64,000 nucleotides of DNA. Origin: Ilex aquifolium (lineage: Eukaryota > Streptophyta > Magnoliopsida > Aquifoliales > Aquifoliaceae). Location: positions 26,593,701 through 26,657,700 of the forward strand of contig OX637391.1 in NCBI GenBank assembly GCA_951799425.1, given 5' to 3'. The notes below the pieces were generated by a model. The model saw only the letters and a list, made by a program, of their open reading frames with translations. It did no database searches and was not told the DNA's origin. Positions 1 to 11,676 of the stretch are shown here, in pieces; position 1 is the stretch's first letter, and the number at the start of each line of letters is the position of its first letter. A program made the position numbers and the translations under genes.

Positions 1-1922
1 CTTCTAAGGCAGGGTCCACATCTTGATCCTTCAACGGCTCGTAATCAACTTGCTCATCTACATTGACATCCTCTTCTATGCCAAAATCTATAAATGTGTT
101 GTAGGGGGGGAGCGAAAGCCCATAGGTAATCCCTCTCAAATCCCAACAAGGTTTTAACACAAATAAAAGAAGGCAAGTCTCTTTTGAAAAATAACATATA
201 TAAATTTTTGAGAGTAAAACCATGACAGGTGTAATGATCTTAAGTGTACGGAATACAATAAATCAATGATAGGAATAACCATGCAAGAAATTAAAGCAAT
301 CAATAAATAATTCAGTAGCATCATTCCATATTCTCATGTATGTTGGTTGCTTCTCAGGAATTTACACAACGAATTTACCTCGTTCACCCACTACAAACCA
401 AACAATCTCAACCATTCCTGTAGGGCATATCACAAACCACTTTATGAAGGGCATATACCGTCTCCCACGACATTGACGAATTCTTCCCAGGAAATGTATA
501 CCATTCCACAGCCTCGAACCTACGTGAACATAGTGGTTGCACTCACAAACAACAATCAACTACAAGTGTTAGATAACCATCTCACCCCCATTGGGATAGA
601 CTAACCTCTAACACTCTACGATAGCTCTCGAAGGCAATTCAAGTCCGTCACACCCAAACCATACAAGAGATGAAACCACAACTTTTTCAATAATCAAAAT
701 CTTAGCCAATCACAATTTTCATTAACAATTCAAGTATCACAATTGCACAATTCTCAATATACTACATTAATAAATGAATTAAAATATGCAAGAGATCATA
801 TCTAGAAAACCTTTACAATTTTGATATCAAAATTCTAAGGTTTTGCCAAAAATCATAATTTCGTGGAATATGAACAAGTAATTGATTGAAAACATGATTT
901 AATCAAGAATAGGACTTTAGAAATCAAGAATCCATGTGACTTTCACAATAGAACATGTATTTTTGAAAAAACTAGGGTTTTGAAAATTCAAGAACAAGTA
1001 TTCCTTGAACCTAAACATGTATTTTGTTCAAAACTAGGTTTCAATGATAAAGAAACTAGGAACTCATAAGTATCTATCATATAACTATCACGAAGATTGA
1101 AAACGTACATATAAATAATATCCTAAGTCTCAATGAAATAACTTGATAAGAATCCCCTACCTTTAATCCGATGTTTGAAGATAACCCTAGCATATTTGAA
1201 TCAATTCCGAAGCGAGAATCCTCCCCGTGTTTCCTCTCTTTCTTCCTCTCAAGCTTTCTAGGGTTTTCTTAGATGAACAATCACTGAACATAGGCCCAAG
1301 GGGAATTCCCTAGCTATTTTTAAGGCCAAAAGTGGAGAAAATTCTCAACAAAGATCATCCAACTTATGCCTGGTGCGTCTAGACGCGTATTTCTCCCGTC
1401 CGGACGCGTCTGACAGCATGCCCCCTACTTCCAGGTCGATTTTGACATATTTATAAGCCGATTCAAGAAATTTTCATGCAATATACTTTTGTAGCCCTTG
1501 AAGTCTAGTTTTTGTTTTCCAAAAATCAGCTCAATTGGACATTAGAGTAAAAATTTATATCTAAAACACTAAGGTAGTGTCAAATTCCTTTATACCCAAA
1601 TACTCTCCAAAATAGGTTTTAACTTCGGAATATTTTCTAACTCCTAATACACCCTATATTACATCTCCTAAGGTTTTTCGACCTTCTGGATTCATCGGTT
1701 GCCTTATTTTTACCTAAAAACATTCACAAACTTACCTAACCGCCCTTCTCAAGCTTAAACACATTCGAAACTAAGTTTGACCCGAAAGTCAATTCGCCCG
1801 AAACTCAAACTTCATGATCAATCTTTCAACAACGATTCGAAGTTTATACAATATTTTTATTCATCCTAGGACAAATATTAAAATGATATTATTTTTATTT
1901 AATTCTAGTACGGGGTCTTACA
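1..1922 (-). mobile_element. Partial LTR, Gypsy-type family with TGTAAGACCCCG terminus
   Basis: Read on the minus strand, this block begins at 1922 with TGTAAGACCCCGTA, the same terminus as the solo LTR at 11,677-12,989. The two share several blocks: the T/C-rich stretch near 1230-1270, the CCAGGTCGATTTTGAC stretch near 1430, and an acidic coding-like stretch at about 1-100. The other end lies outside the window. Palindromes GCGTCTAGACGC (1375-1386) and CGTCCGGACG (1397-1406) sit about 60 bp upstream, in the sense direction, of an A/T-rich TATA-like stretch near 1315. The five bases after its end are GCTAT, a candidate target duplication whose partner is not visible. Whether it is a solo LTR or the end of a longer element cannot be decided here. 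Confidence 0.6.
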
Positions 1923-1937
1923 GCTATAGGGAAATGT

Positions 1938-2348
1938 GTGAGTGACAAAAGAGGCTTAGGCTACACTAATGAGAAGAACAACACCACTTCTTCTAAGGCT
2001 GCCTTTGTAAACGGTAATCTTAACCCTCCACCTCCACAAACAAGCATAAGTCCTAAAAAGACTAACATTGGTAAAGGCAAACAATTAAAGAAGCCGGTTA
2101 AAAAGGAAACCCACACCAAATCATTTATTTGTTTTACTTGTGGTGAACATGGTCACTATATTGTACATTGCATTCATAATAGGGAAGTCTTAAATAAGAA
2201 GTTCATGCATCTAGCTTACCAATCTAAGGTTTTAAACAACCAAGTGTTAAATTTTTCTAAGCTTTTAGAGAGGTCAAGTGAGTCCATGCATATGCATGCA
2301 TCATCACAGAGTGAACAAAACTCCTTCTACGCCCAAGGTCAAAGTTGA
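1938..2348 (+). pseudogene. Retroelement gag-like fragment with CCHC zinc knuckle
   Basis: An open stretch of about 136 residues carries CFTCGEHGHYIVHC, a C-X2-C-X4-H-X4-C zinc knuckle near residues 65-78, preceded by a Lys-rich linker. It begins with a RGLGY...AFVNG-type stretch that resembles the C-terminal part of plant Copia-type gag proteins. In that family the knuckle binds element RNA during particle assembly. The fragment starts directly beside the LTR that ends at 1922, so its front part is outside or lost. No Copia protease, integrase or reverse transcriptase follows. It is a broken fossil; the lineage is an inference from motif style only. Confidence 0.5.
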
Positions 2349-4264
2349 TCTACACACTTATGGGGAGAAGAGAGTTAGTCCTCCACCTATTTCCTAACCT
2401 AACCTGAGTTTTAGGAAAGGAAAACAAGTATGAGTGACTAGGGGGGGATCTTGAGAAACTCACCATCGCAACCAAGTTGGAGGCCCCTAGTACTTCTAAC
2501 AAGGTCATGGCTCTTAAGAAGAAGACGAGGCTGAGAATATGAACCTAGGTGCTTATTAATGCATTGCATCAATCACCCTAGGGTCATACATTGTACATAG
2601 TTTTCTTTGTTTATGTTGATTTGTTTTTCTATGTGAAAAATTCAAAAACAATATAAATTTGAAAAACGCAAAAATAAAAGAAATTAGAAAATTCAAAAAT
2701 ATTTTATGTCATGTTTGATATTCATTTTTAGGATTTATGGTAATTGCTTTACTTGTTCTTTTCTTTGTTTAGTGCATTTTTATGCATATTTTTCTCTGTA
2801 TATGTTTAATTAATATATATATATATATCATTAGAAAAGAAAAGGTAAAAATATTTTCTTTTGTTTATTATTTTTTTTCTTTGTTAATGATCATGGTAAT
2901 TCACACTTTGGTTTGCATTATAATGATTCCATCTGCAAATAAAAATTGAAATGTGTATTGCTATGAGTCATATTAGGGGATAGAGAATTTAGTGACATAA
3001 ATTTTAGTGCTTGTTTCATTACTTGAAGCCTCTTTCATCCTAGCGTGTTTGGATAATATTTACCTTTGAAAAATTCAAAATCAAGTACACGCATACCATT
3101 CACCTTCATACTTAGGAGTCTAATTAGTTTGATTTATTAATGATCTTAATTGACTCTAAGCGTTGGTAATAGGTGAACACATGCCTAATGGTTAGTTAAA
3201 CCCCAATCTCTTAAAGGATGTCAAAGGTCAATTGTGAGAAAAGAGTCAAATGTGGCCAAATTTAAAAAGATAAGGTATAAATAAATGCCTAAAAATAATG
3301 ACACTTGAATTGTGAGAGTACTTATGCTTGAATTAAAATTGCTCATTTGTAAAGCTCATGCTAATAACGTTTAGAAGCATACTTTAAAAGTACGAAATTC
3401 ACAACCATGTTAATTGAAGCCATAGAGAAGAAGGGATAAACAAAATGGAGAGTTGTCAAAAAGAAAATCATTAGGACACTCACTAACTAGTCATGTGTTC
3501 ACTTAGGTGATGCATTATGATTTCATGTTAAGCTTATTAATGATTTAAACGAAGTGGAATCCTATTGTGTCGGAGTTTGGTTTCACACGTTGCACTTGTA
3601 TTAGTCCAAGTTGAACAAAATTTGAACGCATATGAGTGAAATTGAATGAATGAGGAAACATTGCTCTAGAATACATAAAATTGAGTTCAAAATCTTTTAA
3701 TATGCCTTAGAGTAATGTAATGAGATGATGAGATTTTGATGGAATGAGATGATGAGATTTTGATGGAGCTATATAATGCAAACATGTGTAGTTTTCATGG
3801 TTTTTCACATTAAGCTTTTATTATTTAATTTGAAAATTGCATCACATTTAGATCTAAATTCATCCATGCATGGGCATATATATAGTTGCACATAGGTTGT
3901 GCATACATCTGTGCATGTATTTAAGGTTTGACGGATAGGGTGGATGAGTGAATGCTGGACCAGTTGATCCATAGAGGAGTTGTGGCTGATCTGTTAGTCT
4001 AGACTGAGAAACTTCAGGCACAGGTCAAGGGAGCTCCTCACCACTCGAGCGGCCTCACGTAAGTCGGTGACCAGGGGTTTAAAACCATATTTTAAGAGAC
4101 CTCTTGTATTCCAAACCCTCTCATTCATGTCCCCAGCCTTCAAATACCCTAAACCTTAAGTCTTAGCATTCGTAAACACGATCTATAACGTTTCTAAGGT
4201 CGATTCATTGCTTGATCTGCAAATCTTCATGAGTGAGACTTAGATTCTTAGAGTGTTTGATGAG
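2349..4264. other. AT-rich stretch without a recognisable gene
   Basis: This segment is AT-rich with no convincing coding region. It contains a TA microsatellite near 2815-2828 and a 24-bp tandem duplication at 3719-3766. From about 3950 it becomes more GC-rich, with CTCGAG near 4044 and a TATA-like CATATTTTAAGAG near 4087-4099, just ahead of the degraded gene that starts near 4265. The last 300 bp may therefore be the promoter part of an old mobile element. No target duplication or terminal repeat was seen. Confidence 0.4.
3719..3766. repeat. 24-bp perfect tandem duplication
   Basis: AATGAGATGATGAGATTTTG plus ATGG occurs twice head to tail with no mismatch (3719-3742 and 3743-3766). It is probably a recent replication-slippage product in non-coding DNA. 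Confidence 0.85.
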
Positions 4265-5253
4265 ATGGCTCGGAGAAGAGATAAAAGATTCAGGGTTGCT
4301 TAATCTCAAATTGAGATTGAGGTTGATTTTGATGAGAACACCCGATTTTAGACACCAGAATTCGAAGGGAGATAAAGAACCGAGTATGCTCTCAGGCCAG
4401 TTATGATTGAGCGAAGAGTAGAATAAACACAAGTATATCAATCTATCTCTAAAAAATTTTCCAATCGTGGGTGGACATAGCTGTTTGCGTACCCCGAGTC
4501 TTTAAAATATAATATCATGAGAGATTTCTATACTCAAATCCATGATCTCCATGTTGTGGTTACAAAATTGTATGGTATAAAACATCCTATGCATTGGGGT
4601 ACCCTAAACATCTTCTAAAAATATCTGACCCCAAAATATAGGATGTTGAATCTGATAGCCAACTACAACATAGAACCAAAAGCCCACATCATAGACTTCC
4701 CATTTCAGCGAGCATATCTACTATTTTTTTAGGAATAGGGTTAGATCTCCATTTGCGTACAATGATATTTGTGTTTATTCGGCAATCCTAGTTAGAAGGG
4801 AGAGTATTAGATGGTTTGCCCTTCGGATTATTGTTAACTCATATCTGCAAAGGCAGAAGGGTTGTTGCCCTGTCACGGGATCAATTGTAGTACCCAATGA
4901 GGCCTTTGAACAAGAGTTCTATTGTGCCGCCCCTAAAACTGGGGGTCCTTTGTCAATCCGTGGAAGTACCCGTGAATATCGCATAATCTAGCACCACGGC
5001 AATAACATCCCCTTCAACAGGATCATGAACAACACAACGTTTGGGCAGAGTCTCCCTTGTACCGGACACTCCCAAACGCATAACCTGTGTACATCTCTAT
5101 CACATGACCATTTCAAGGTCCAATACACATCAATTTATGCTTGATTTTAATCCATTTACATCCTTGAAACAAAAGAACTCAAGGCCCGAAGGCTTGACAA
5201 GATCATTTTAATTTTCTGAAAATTATAGGAGACCTGCCAATAGAAAAACAACA

Positions 5254-5424
5254 TTCTACCGGTAGAAAACCTCACTGGAATACTTCTACCGGTAGATAAT
5301 CAATGTTCTATCGGTAGAAGAGCCCACTGGAATTATTCTACTGGTAGAAGATCAACGTTCTACCAGTAGAAGAGCTCACTGGAAAACTTCTACCGGTAGG
5401 TGATCAACGTTCTTCCGGTAGATA
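5254..5424. repeat. Array of TTCTACCGGTAGAA palindromes inside the solo LTR
   Basis: Seven exact or one-to-two-base variants of the palindrome TTCTACCGGTAGAA lie at about 5254, 5284, 5306, 5336, 5359, 5388 and 5411. Spacing alternates near 30 and 22 bp, giving a ~54-bp higher-order tandem unit. A partial copy continues at about 5763 after the hAT insertion. The Tekay LTR at 52,239-54,557 carries a different palindrome array at the equivalent place. Confidence 0.85.
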
Positions 5425-5767
5425 GGGCTGTTAGTCGAACGAGCCCGAGTCGAATTTGAGCCGAGCTTGAAAAACTTGTTTCTTAATCGATCTTAAAAAA
5501 TTGTTCAAGTTTGGCTCGTTTAGAAAACAAGCCGAACCTGAACGAGCCAAAAACAAGTCAAGGCCGAGCCGAGCCGAGCCTGACTATTTGCACATAAACG
5601 AGTCGAGTCTGTCGAGTTTGAGCCGAGCTTGTAGGGCTTGTTTTCTAAACGAACCTAAAAACTTGTTCAAGTTCGGGCTCGTTTAGAAAACGAACCGAAC
5701 CTGAATGAGCCGAACCCGAGTCGAACTCAAGCCAAGCTCAAGTAGCTCAGTTTGATTAACAGCCCTA
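5423..5767. mobile_element. hAT-type miniature inverted-repeat element (non-autonomous)
   Basis: A 345-bp element starts TAGGGCTGTTAGTCGAAC and ends with the inverted counterpart, GTTTGATTAACAGCCCTA. It is flanked by a perfect 8-bp duplication, CCGGTAGA at 5415-5422 and 5768-5775. An 8-bp duplication and TAGGGCTG-type termini are diagnostic of the hAT superfamily. The interior consists of GAGCCGAG/CTCGTT-rich subrepeats in both orientations and codes for nothing, so it would depend on a transposase supplied elsewhere. It interrupts the palindrome array of the surrounding LTR and so is younger than that LTR. Confidence 0.85.
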
Positions 5768-8315
5768 CCGGTAGATCATCCCAGTTTTCCCCCGATTCAA
5801 TCATTTTTCAACTCCAACTCTTGCAATCTCATACAACAACCACCCAAACTCATATAGCATACCATTTTATACAAAACATAGTCCATACGAGTTTGTTTTA
5901 CAATCTTTTACACAATATTACATGTCCAAAAATTAAATTAAATATTTGTTTTACAAAACGTAATTTAAAGCCACATCTCAACTTTTCTTCATCAATGAGA
6001 GCCCAAGTGAGAGCCATCTATCGTCACTTGTCCCGCACCTGAAATTTTGTCCCCATAAAGGGTGAGTCATATTCAATAGGGTATCTCCTAAAGAGGCTAC
6101 TCCCCAACTTAGATGCATATGAAATACTCACATGCAATTCAACGATCAACCAGCAATCCATTTCAGAATATGCAATTCATAATAGAATTCTCTATGCCAT
6201 GGCATGTTATGAGATGAGACTCACACAATGCAACGCAACCCGAGCCTTCACCGGCTCCTATAACACATGCAATGCCATGCGTATGAATCCGAGCATTCCA
6301 AGCCCCCGCCATTGATGTTACACATTCAATGACCATTAAAATTCCCGGGTCTTTCTTGGGGTGGGTATTTATGGACTTACACCAACTGGCACCCAACCGA
6401 CACGGCATTCATGGACTTCCACAAACGGCTTCACATACACCGACACATTTTATGGACTCAATACCAACAGAGTGCGTATGCAAATCACCAGGTCTTGCAC
6501 CCGAGGGACAATCTAGCTCTTCTTGCTAACCCCGACCCTATTTTCAATGCAACCTGTGCGACTTAGTCGAACTTTGGTCCAACTTTCTCGAGCTCACGCA
6601 TCATCCACCAAGAGTGATGTTTGATATAAACCTTGCACACACCCACCCTCATGTCCCATGTCCACGAATGCGATGTTTCCCGTGCATATGCAAATGTAAT
6701 GTACAATTGCAAATCTCAAGTCATGTTCAATATGTCATGAGCACATTGTGAACAACTTCAATATCCATCAACATTTTTCATGGTCAATTACATCATAAGC
6801 ATATAACCACCATCAACAACCTCGCCAAAGCATGTTATAACTTGTCAATGCAATTAACACACTTAATCAACATAAGAATTTCATCAAACACCTTCAATGC
6901 ATAATAATAAACACATAGCATGTCTCTTTCACACCACATATCTCAAGAAATCACAAACAAATAATTTCAACAATCCAATTCATGCTAGAATTAATTTTTA
7001 ACCATTCTTATACCCATTTTTCACATTTCAACTACCATAGGTATGTGTCATACATGAGATTACATCTCTAACACCCTACCTATTTCATATTTCAACCATA
7101 GGTTGGAAATAAACCTAATTAGAAAAGGAACCCTACCTCTTGAAGCATAATACAAGTGGTAGAAAGCCTCCAAGAACCCCAACCAAGCTTTAACTCTTGA
7201 TTTCCAAAAATTCCATCTTTGAAACTTTGGCGAAATCCGTGATTTTTGGTATGTAGATGTAGCCTTCGTCGAGTAGATGAATTTTGGTTCTTAGCCCAAA
7301 GGATTTCGACCAAAGGTTTGCTCAAGATCATAGAGAGAAGATGGAAGAACTTTGGTTTTTCTCCTTTTTCTCTCTCCCTCCTCTCTTTTCCAAAAATCTG
7401 ATGGGTAATGGAGAGAAAATCTGATTTTTCTCCCCTATTTATATCCCTTAGATACTTGACCCTCGTTGCGCCACACGTCCGCCTTTCTCGGGTCCAATTT
7501 CGTCCCGAATTAATTAAATCTCGTCCCAAATCAAGTTTAATATATTTTTATTTGAACTAAATTTAAATTATTTTCCACTTTTCGCAAAAAAATTTCCGAT
7601 TGCTTTTATTTTGGTCACGCGACACCCGATCGCCCCGTAAAACGCAAAAAATCCGACTGTCTTAGAATTCAACGAAAATTGACTGAGTAACTAGATTTCG
7701 CGAGATGAATCCAATGGTGAGGTTCGTTTCATAATCCGAGTACTAGAAAATTTGGGATTTTTAACCCGTACTGTAGCGACAAATTACCGTTTTGCCATTT
7801 TTCATAAAAAATTAAATTTTCCCAGGTTTTACATCTATGAAGCAAAACATGGCCTAGGCTGATTATGTTGTGGTAGTTGAAGATAGAGGAGAAGCTGTTA
7901 GAGATCTACTAGTTCACCCTGAGACTAGTCTAGGCCACCACAACCACCACATGAACCTAGTTCAAACATCTTTACTGCTCAATTAGCATTGTTGGTTGAT
8001 ATGCTTATTAGTATGCAACAGCACATGGAGGAGCATCATCGTTTTACTTCTCAGAGACTAGATACATTGGATGGTCGGATCGTGAGCATGGAGACGGCTC
8101 AACAGGTTGTCTTTGGATCACATACTAGGAGAGTTGGCCAATTATACGTATTGAACAAAGGTAAGCAGATTGAGGGAGACCCATTCCAGATGACTCAGAA
8201 TCAGACACATAACTGCCCAGACATAATGGTGGACCGAGAGATGGTGGAGTCGGTGAAGATGATGCAATCACTGGAGCTGTTTAGAGATTTTAGTTTAAGG
8301 CATATGGGAGTTTGA

Positions 8316-9245
8316 CTGTTTATTATTCATTCATGGTCTATACTAAAATACTTTATTTTTTGTTGAATTTTATTTATTTTGACTATTTTTTGTTTATTGT
8401 GACATACTTTTGCCTAGCTATTTGATGCTTTATCATTTAAACTATTGAGTTATATGTCTTGTTTGTCCTTTGCTTACTTTACATGCATGATTTAACTAGT
8501 TGGTATGTGTTTATACCTTCTTGCTATACCATCATGCTTATTATACGTTGTCATTGAGTTGGTATTTGTAGCAAATAAGGAAAGAATATGTTGGGTAACT
8601 TGATTCTGTACCATGCTTGTCATATGTTGTCATTGGGTTGGCATTTCTAACAAAAAGAGGATGAATATTTTAGGTACATATGGGAGGAATCAAGGATATT
8701 TACTCTTGACTAGGTTAGATATGTTGCATGTAAACATAGTAAAAGGGAGTTTGTTCAAATACTCAAGGGGAGTAAATTTACAAACTTGACATGAAGTCAG
8801 CTATTTTACACTAGTTTATTTTATACTTGTTATATTACTTGTGAAGACTAACTAATGGGAAGAACTTGATGTGTTTGACATTGCTATATATGTAGGTTCT
8901 AAAGCATATGGGACAATTTAGTTCTTAAAATGTTACGTATTTGCACTTGCATAATGTATACACAAATATGCCATATGCTTAACTTGATGCTTACCATACC
9001 TATGATTTTGTTATTTAGTTCTATAATATATGATACTCTTCAGAAGGTTTTGGTTTGAGTGGTGATGTGCAAGACTATGATCTTCAAAAGCACCATCGTA
9101 TGATGTAGATCTTGTACAAAGATAGAGGTTTAGGATGTGTGCGTTAGTGTTGAGAATAGATTTACAATTCGTTTTGTTCAATGTTTTGTGTGTTATAATC
9201 TTAATTTCTTGTTTATTTTGTCTTGAAATTGCCAAAGGGGTAAAT
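8316..9245. other. AT-rich 3' region ending in a polypurine-tract-like motif
   Basis: No coding region is visible. A ~40-bp phrase around TTGTCATTGAGTTGGTATTT recurs near 8550 and 8625. The stretch ends with GCCAAAGGGGTAAATTATTAG (about 9229-9250), which resembles the purine-rich primer site that precedes the 3' LTR in plant Copia elements. Confidence 0.4.
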
Positions 9246-10590
9246 TATTAGATATATGTTTGTAATTGGCTAATTTCGTGGAGTCTATTGTAAATCTCAA
9301 CCTATTTCATGATCATTATACTACAAAGATTGAAGATCTGAAAGCGTCATTAAAGGGAGGAGATCAAGCGTCAAAGTTAAATCATTCACACTTCGGTTGA
9401 ACATTCAAGCTTAGGACAAAGGTAATGACCTAGATTCCTAAGATGATCCTTGGTTTAATAGATTTAGGAGGATTAGAGTTAAAATAGAATTAGGGATTAA
9501 TTCGTGAATGGCACATAGGAGTTTGTAAATGAAAAAGATTTTTCTAAACCATTTGTGTTTTGAGAACATAGTTTTAGACATTAATGGACCCCTCTTGAGC
9601 AACACCCTTTAGTGCTCAAGAGGATAAGTTTTTTGCTTGGTTTTATGCTTAAAAACTAGTAGGGACTGATCTATTCTCATTAGTCTTCACTAGATCGGTC
9701 TCTTTATAACTTAAGGAAGAGAGGGGACAAGGCCACGGAGGAGAACAGGGCTCACTTGAGTGGTCCCATGATCTCGCTCGAGCTTGCTTTCCTAGTTAGA
9801 TTTGAAACAAGTTGTCCATTCGAGTGACAACCGCTCTCCCACCGATCGAGCGGTCATTCACAAATATGAGTGTTCTTGTTGACCAAGATTACCCTTATTC
9901 CGGACCTATAAATAGAGAATGCCTTTTCTTTAGCTAGGGTAAGCTTCTCGTAAGCCTTGTGAGAGAGGAATATTATATTTTACCTAGAGAGCTCCCACCA
10001 CAACCCTAGATCCCTAAGACTCAAGGCTACCACTAGAGATTTTACCCAATCTCACTACTTGGTGTTGAAGATCTTGATGGCTTGAACCAAACTGATTGGT
10101 GTATCGTGTATGCATATCGGGAATCGTTGGCATGCCCATGATTGCTCGAGGCCTAATGGAGCCTTTGCGGTGGTGAATCCAAGTGAAGCTATACAAGACT
10201 CGAGTCCTTGTATGTTGACTATGAGAGTAGTGGATTAGGTTTGGGTGAACCCCGAGTGGTTCCCCTCGATTTTGCCAGGGGTGAATTTTTCACATCAATA
10301 AATCACTTGTGTTTTATTGTTTATGCACATACATTTGTGATTGTTTACATACACGTGCACTATATGTTTGGACGTATGATTGATCAAAATCTATTCATCC
10401 ATAGTTACGTTAGGGTTTTGGTTTTTTGGTCACAATGAGATTGAGTGTTTGAGTAAATTAATTGAATATTAATTAAAATCCATTAATTAGTGAGAACCTT
10501 TTTAATCACCATGAAGCGGTAATTATGGTAGAACCAGGTTTTAATTTATAATCGATTGTGCTTAAAATCGAAAAATCTATTCACCCTCTT
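9246..10590 (+). mobile_element. Copia-type LTR (approximate limits)
   Basis: The block follows a polypurine-like tract. It has a TATA box, CCTATAAATAGAG near 9904-9916, and a 3' portion ending with an AAAATCTATTCACCCTC-type sequence common at the ends of plant Copia LTRs. Its centre (about 9880-10,200) matches the reverse complement of 58,560-58,961. Shared blocks include GTTGACCAAGATT, CAAGGCTACCA and GCGGTGGTGAATC. CTCGAG/CGATCGAGCGG palindromic motifs lie upstream of the TATA box at 9776-9850. Neither end is sharply defined and no target duplication was found. Small open frames inside are not considered genes. Confidence 0.5.
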
Positions 10591-11676
10591 GGTAGTGTCG
10601 TGCGCTCCACGTGGATAATCATGAGAGAAGATCTACATAGTTTCTGCCCCTCATGGAACAACACTAGATATAGATCCGTGCCTACGACACTCTGCAAGAC
10701 AACATAAATAATCATTTTGAAAGTTAAATCCAATCAAATAATCAATCAAAAACAAAAGAAAAACTCAAAGAAATAGTAACAATCGAAAAAACTATTAATA
10801 AAATTCTCAAGTAGGGCAATTTGAAAGTTTAAATGGACCAAATCACCTATCCAAAAGGATCATGCGATAATCGCATAGACATAATACCAAAACTAAAGTA
10901 AAAATCTATAAATACAATCACCTTCTCATCGAACTAGGAATGCAGAAGCCAAACTTTTATTTTTCCCACTGTATCTTTATCCAATATGAAATCCTAAACC
11001 ATAAACCAAGAAGAGTACTAAAAAAAATAATAAAAAAATCAAACAGACGAATATAGAGTAGGACTAAGAATCAACCTCCACATGAACGTTCTATCCTCTT
11101 CTCTGTTTATGATAATTTAATCAAAAGAGGTATCAAAAACAAATTGAAGCAATTAACACCAAAAGAAACGGAGATAGTTCTAAGAGGGAGGCCTTGGAGT
11201 GTGCTATGCCCCAAAAATAGTAACAGATTAATAGTGAGAATGAAGACTAAAGGTTGCTATTGGTCACCCACTACAATTTCAAACCATGAATTACATGCTC
11301 TCATCAGCGCATACTTGATCTCATAAGTCGATAATAATTTTTTTCATAGTCAAAAATTTATAATTCATCCAACACCAAAATGAAATTCCACAAATGAAAC
11401 TTAATCCACATATCGGCTTCACAACAACCTCTTCTCCAGTTTGTACATTGAATCCTATAATAATCAATCCATATTTAAGATTATTACATCATTCCCGCAA
11501 AAAAATCAAAGCTCAAAGACAACATTAAAGAACTTAGAATTGTGAGTGCATTCGCAAAAAATTGAACAGTGACGGAAATACAAATAACCCTACAGATTCT
11601 CCAAAGGAAATAGAGCATTCTATAGACTATATCTTCCTTCATTCAAGGTCATCCATGCTGTACACATAAAAAAAAT
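10591..11676. other. AT-rich stretch, nothing recognised
   Basis: No coding region, terminal repeat or tandem repeat of note is supported. A 60-codon open frame at 11,144-11,326 has no recognisable motif and is probably chance. It may be degraded repeat or true intergenic DNA. Confidence 0.4.

Larger units (their letters stand above)
4923..7833 (-). mobile_element. Solo LTR, Tekay/Del-type chromovirus (Ty3/Gypsy)
   Basis: The block is bounded by TG (TGTGCCGCCCC at 4923) and CA (CCCAGGTTTTACA ending at 7833). Both ends are flanked by a perfect 5-bp target duplication, TCTAT at 4918-4922 and 7834-7838. Its ends and interior match the LTRs of the Tekay-type element at 45,911-54,557, for example the GTGAGTC/CACC block near 6060 and the CCTACCTCTTGAAGC block near 7130. 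Length is 2911 bp including a 345-bp hAT miniature element. No internal region is attached, so it is the product of LTR-LTR recombination. It splits the degraded gene at 4265-8315. Open frames inside it are chance. Confidence 0.85.
4265..8315 (+). pseudogene. Degraded plant-transposon-domain (Transposase_32-like) gene, split by a solo LTR
   Basis: From an ATG at 4265 (MARRRDKRF-type basic start) the plus strand shows patches typical of the plant putative transposon protein domain found in repeats of many dicots. The clearest is LPFGLLLTHICKGRRV near 4820-4870. The remnant is interrupted by the solo LTR at 4923-7833 and continues after it to 8315. The last piece (7989-8315) is Gln/His-rich with LTSQRL- and RIVSMET-like helical patches, comparable in position and style to the C-terminal part of the minus-strand relative at 24,085-24,486. 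It is broken in many places. The role of this protein family is unknown, and the match is by eye. Confidence 0.45.

Noticed and set aside
5254-5424. Regularly spaced palindromes resembling a CRISPR array
   Set aside because: This is plant nuclear DNA inside an LTR. Spacers are not unique (they repeat with a 54-bp period) and no cas genes exist.
7119-7529. 136-codon frame on the minus strand
   Set aside because: It lies inside the solo Tekay LTR, and equivalent short frames at 28,635-28,946 and 46,487-46,747 follow LTR similarity rather than protein conservation.
11144-11326. 60-codon frame in AT-rich DNA
   Set aside because: No motif, no promoter and no conserved neighbour; expected by chance.
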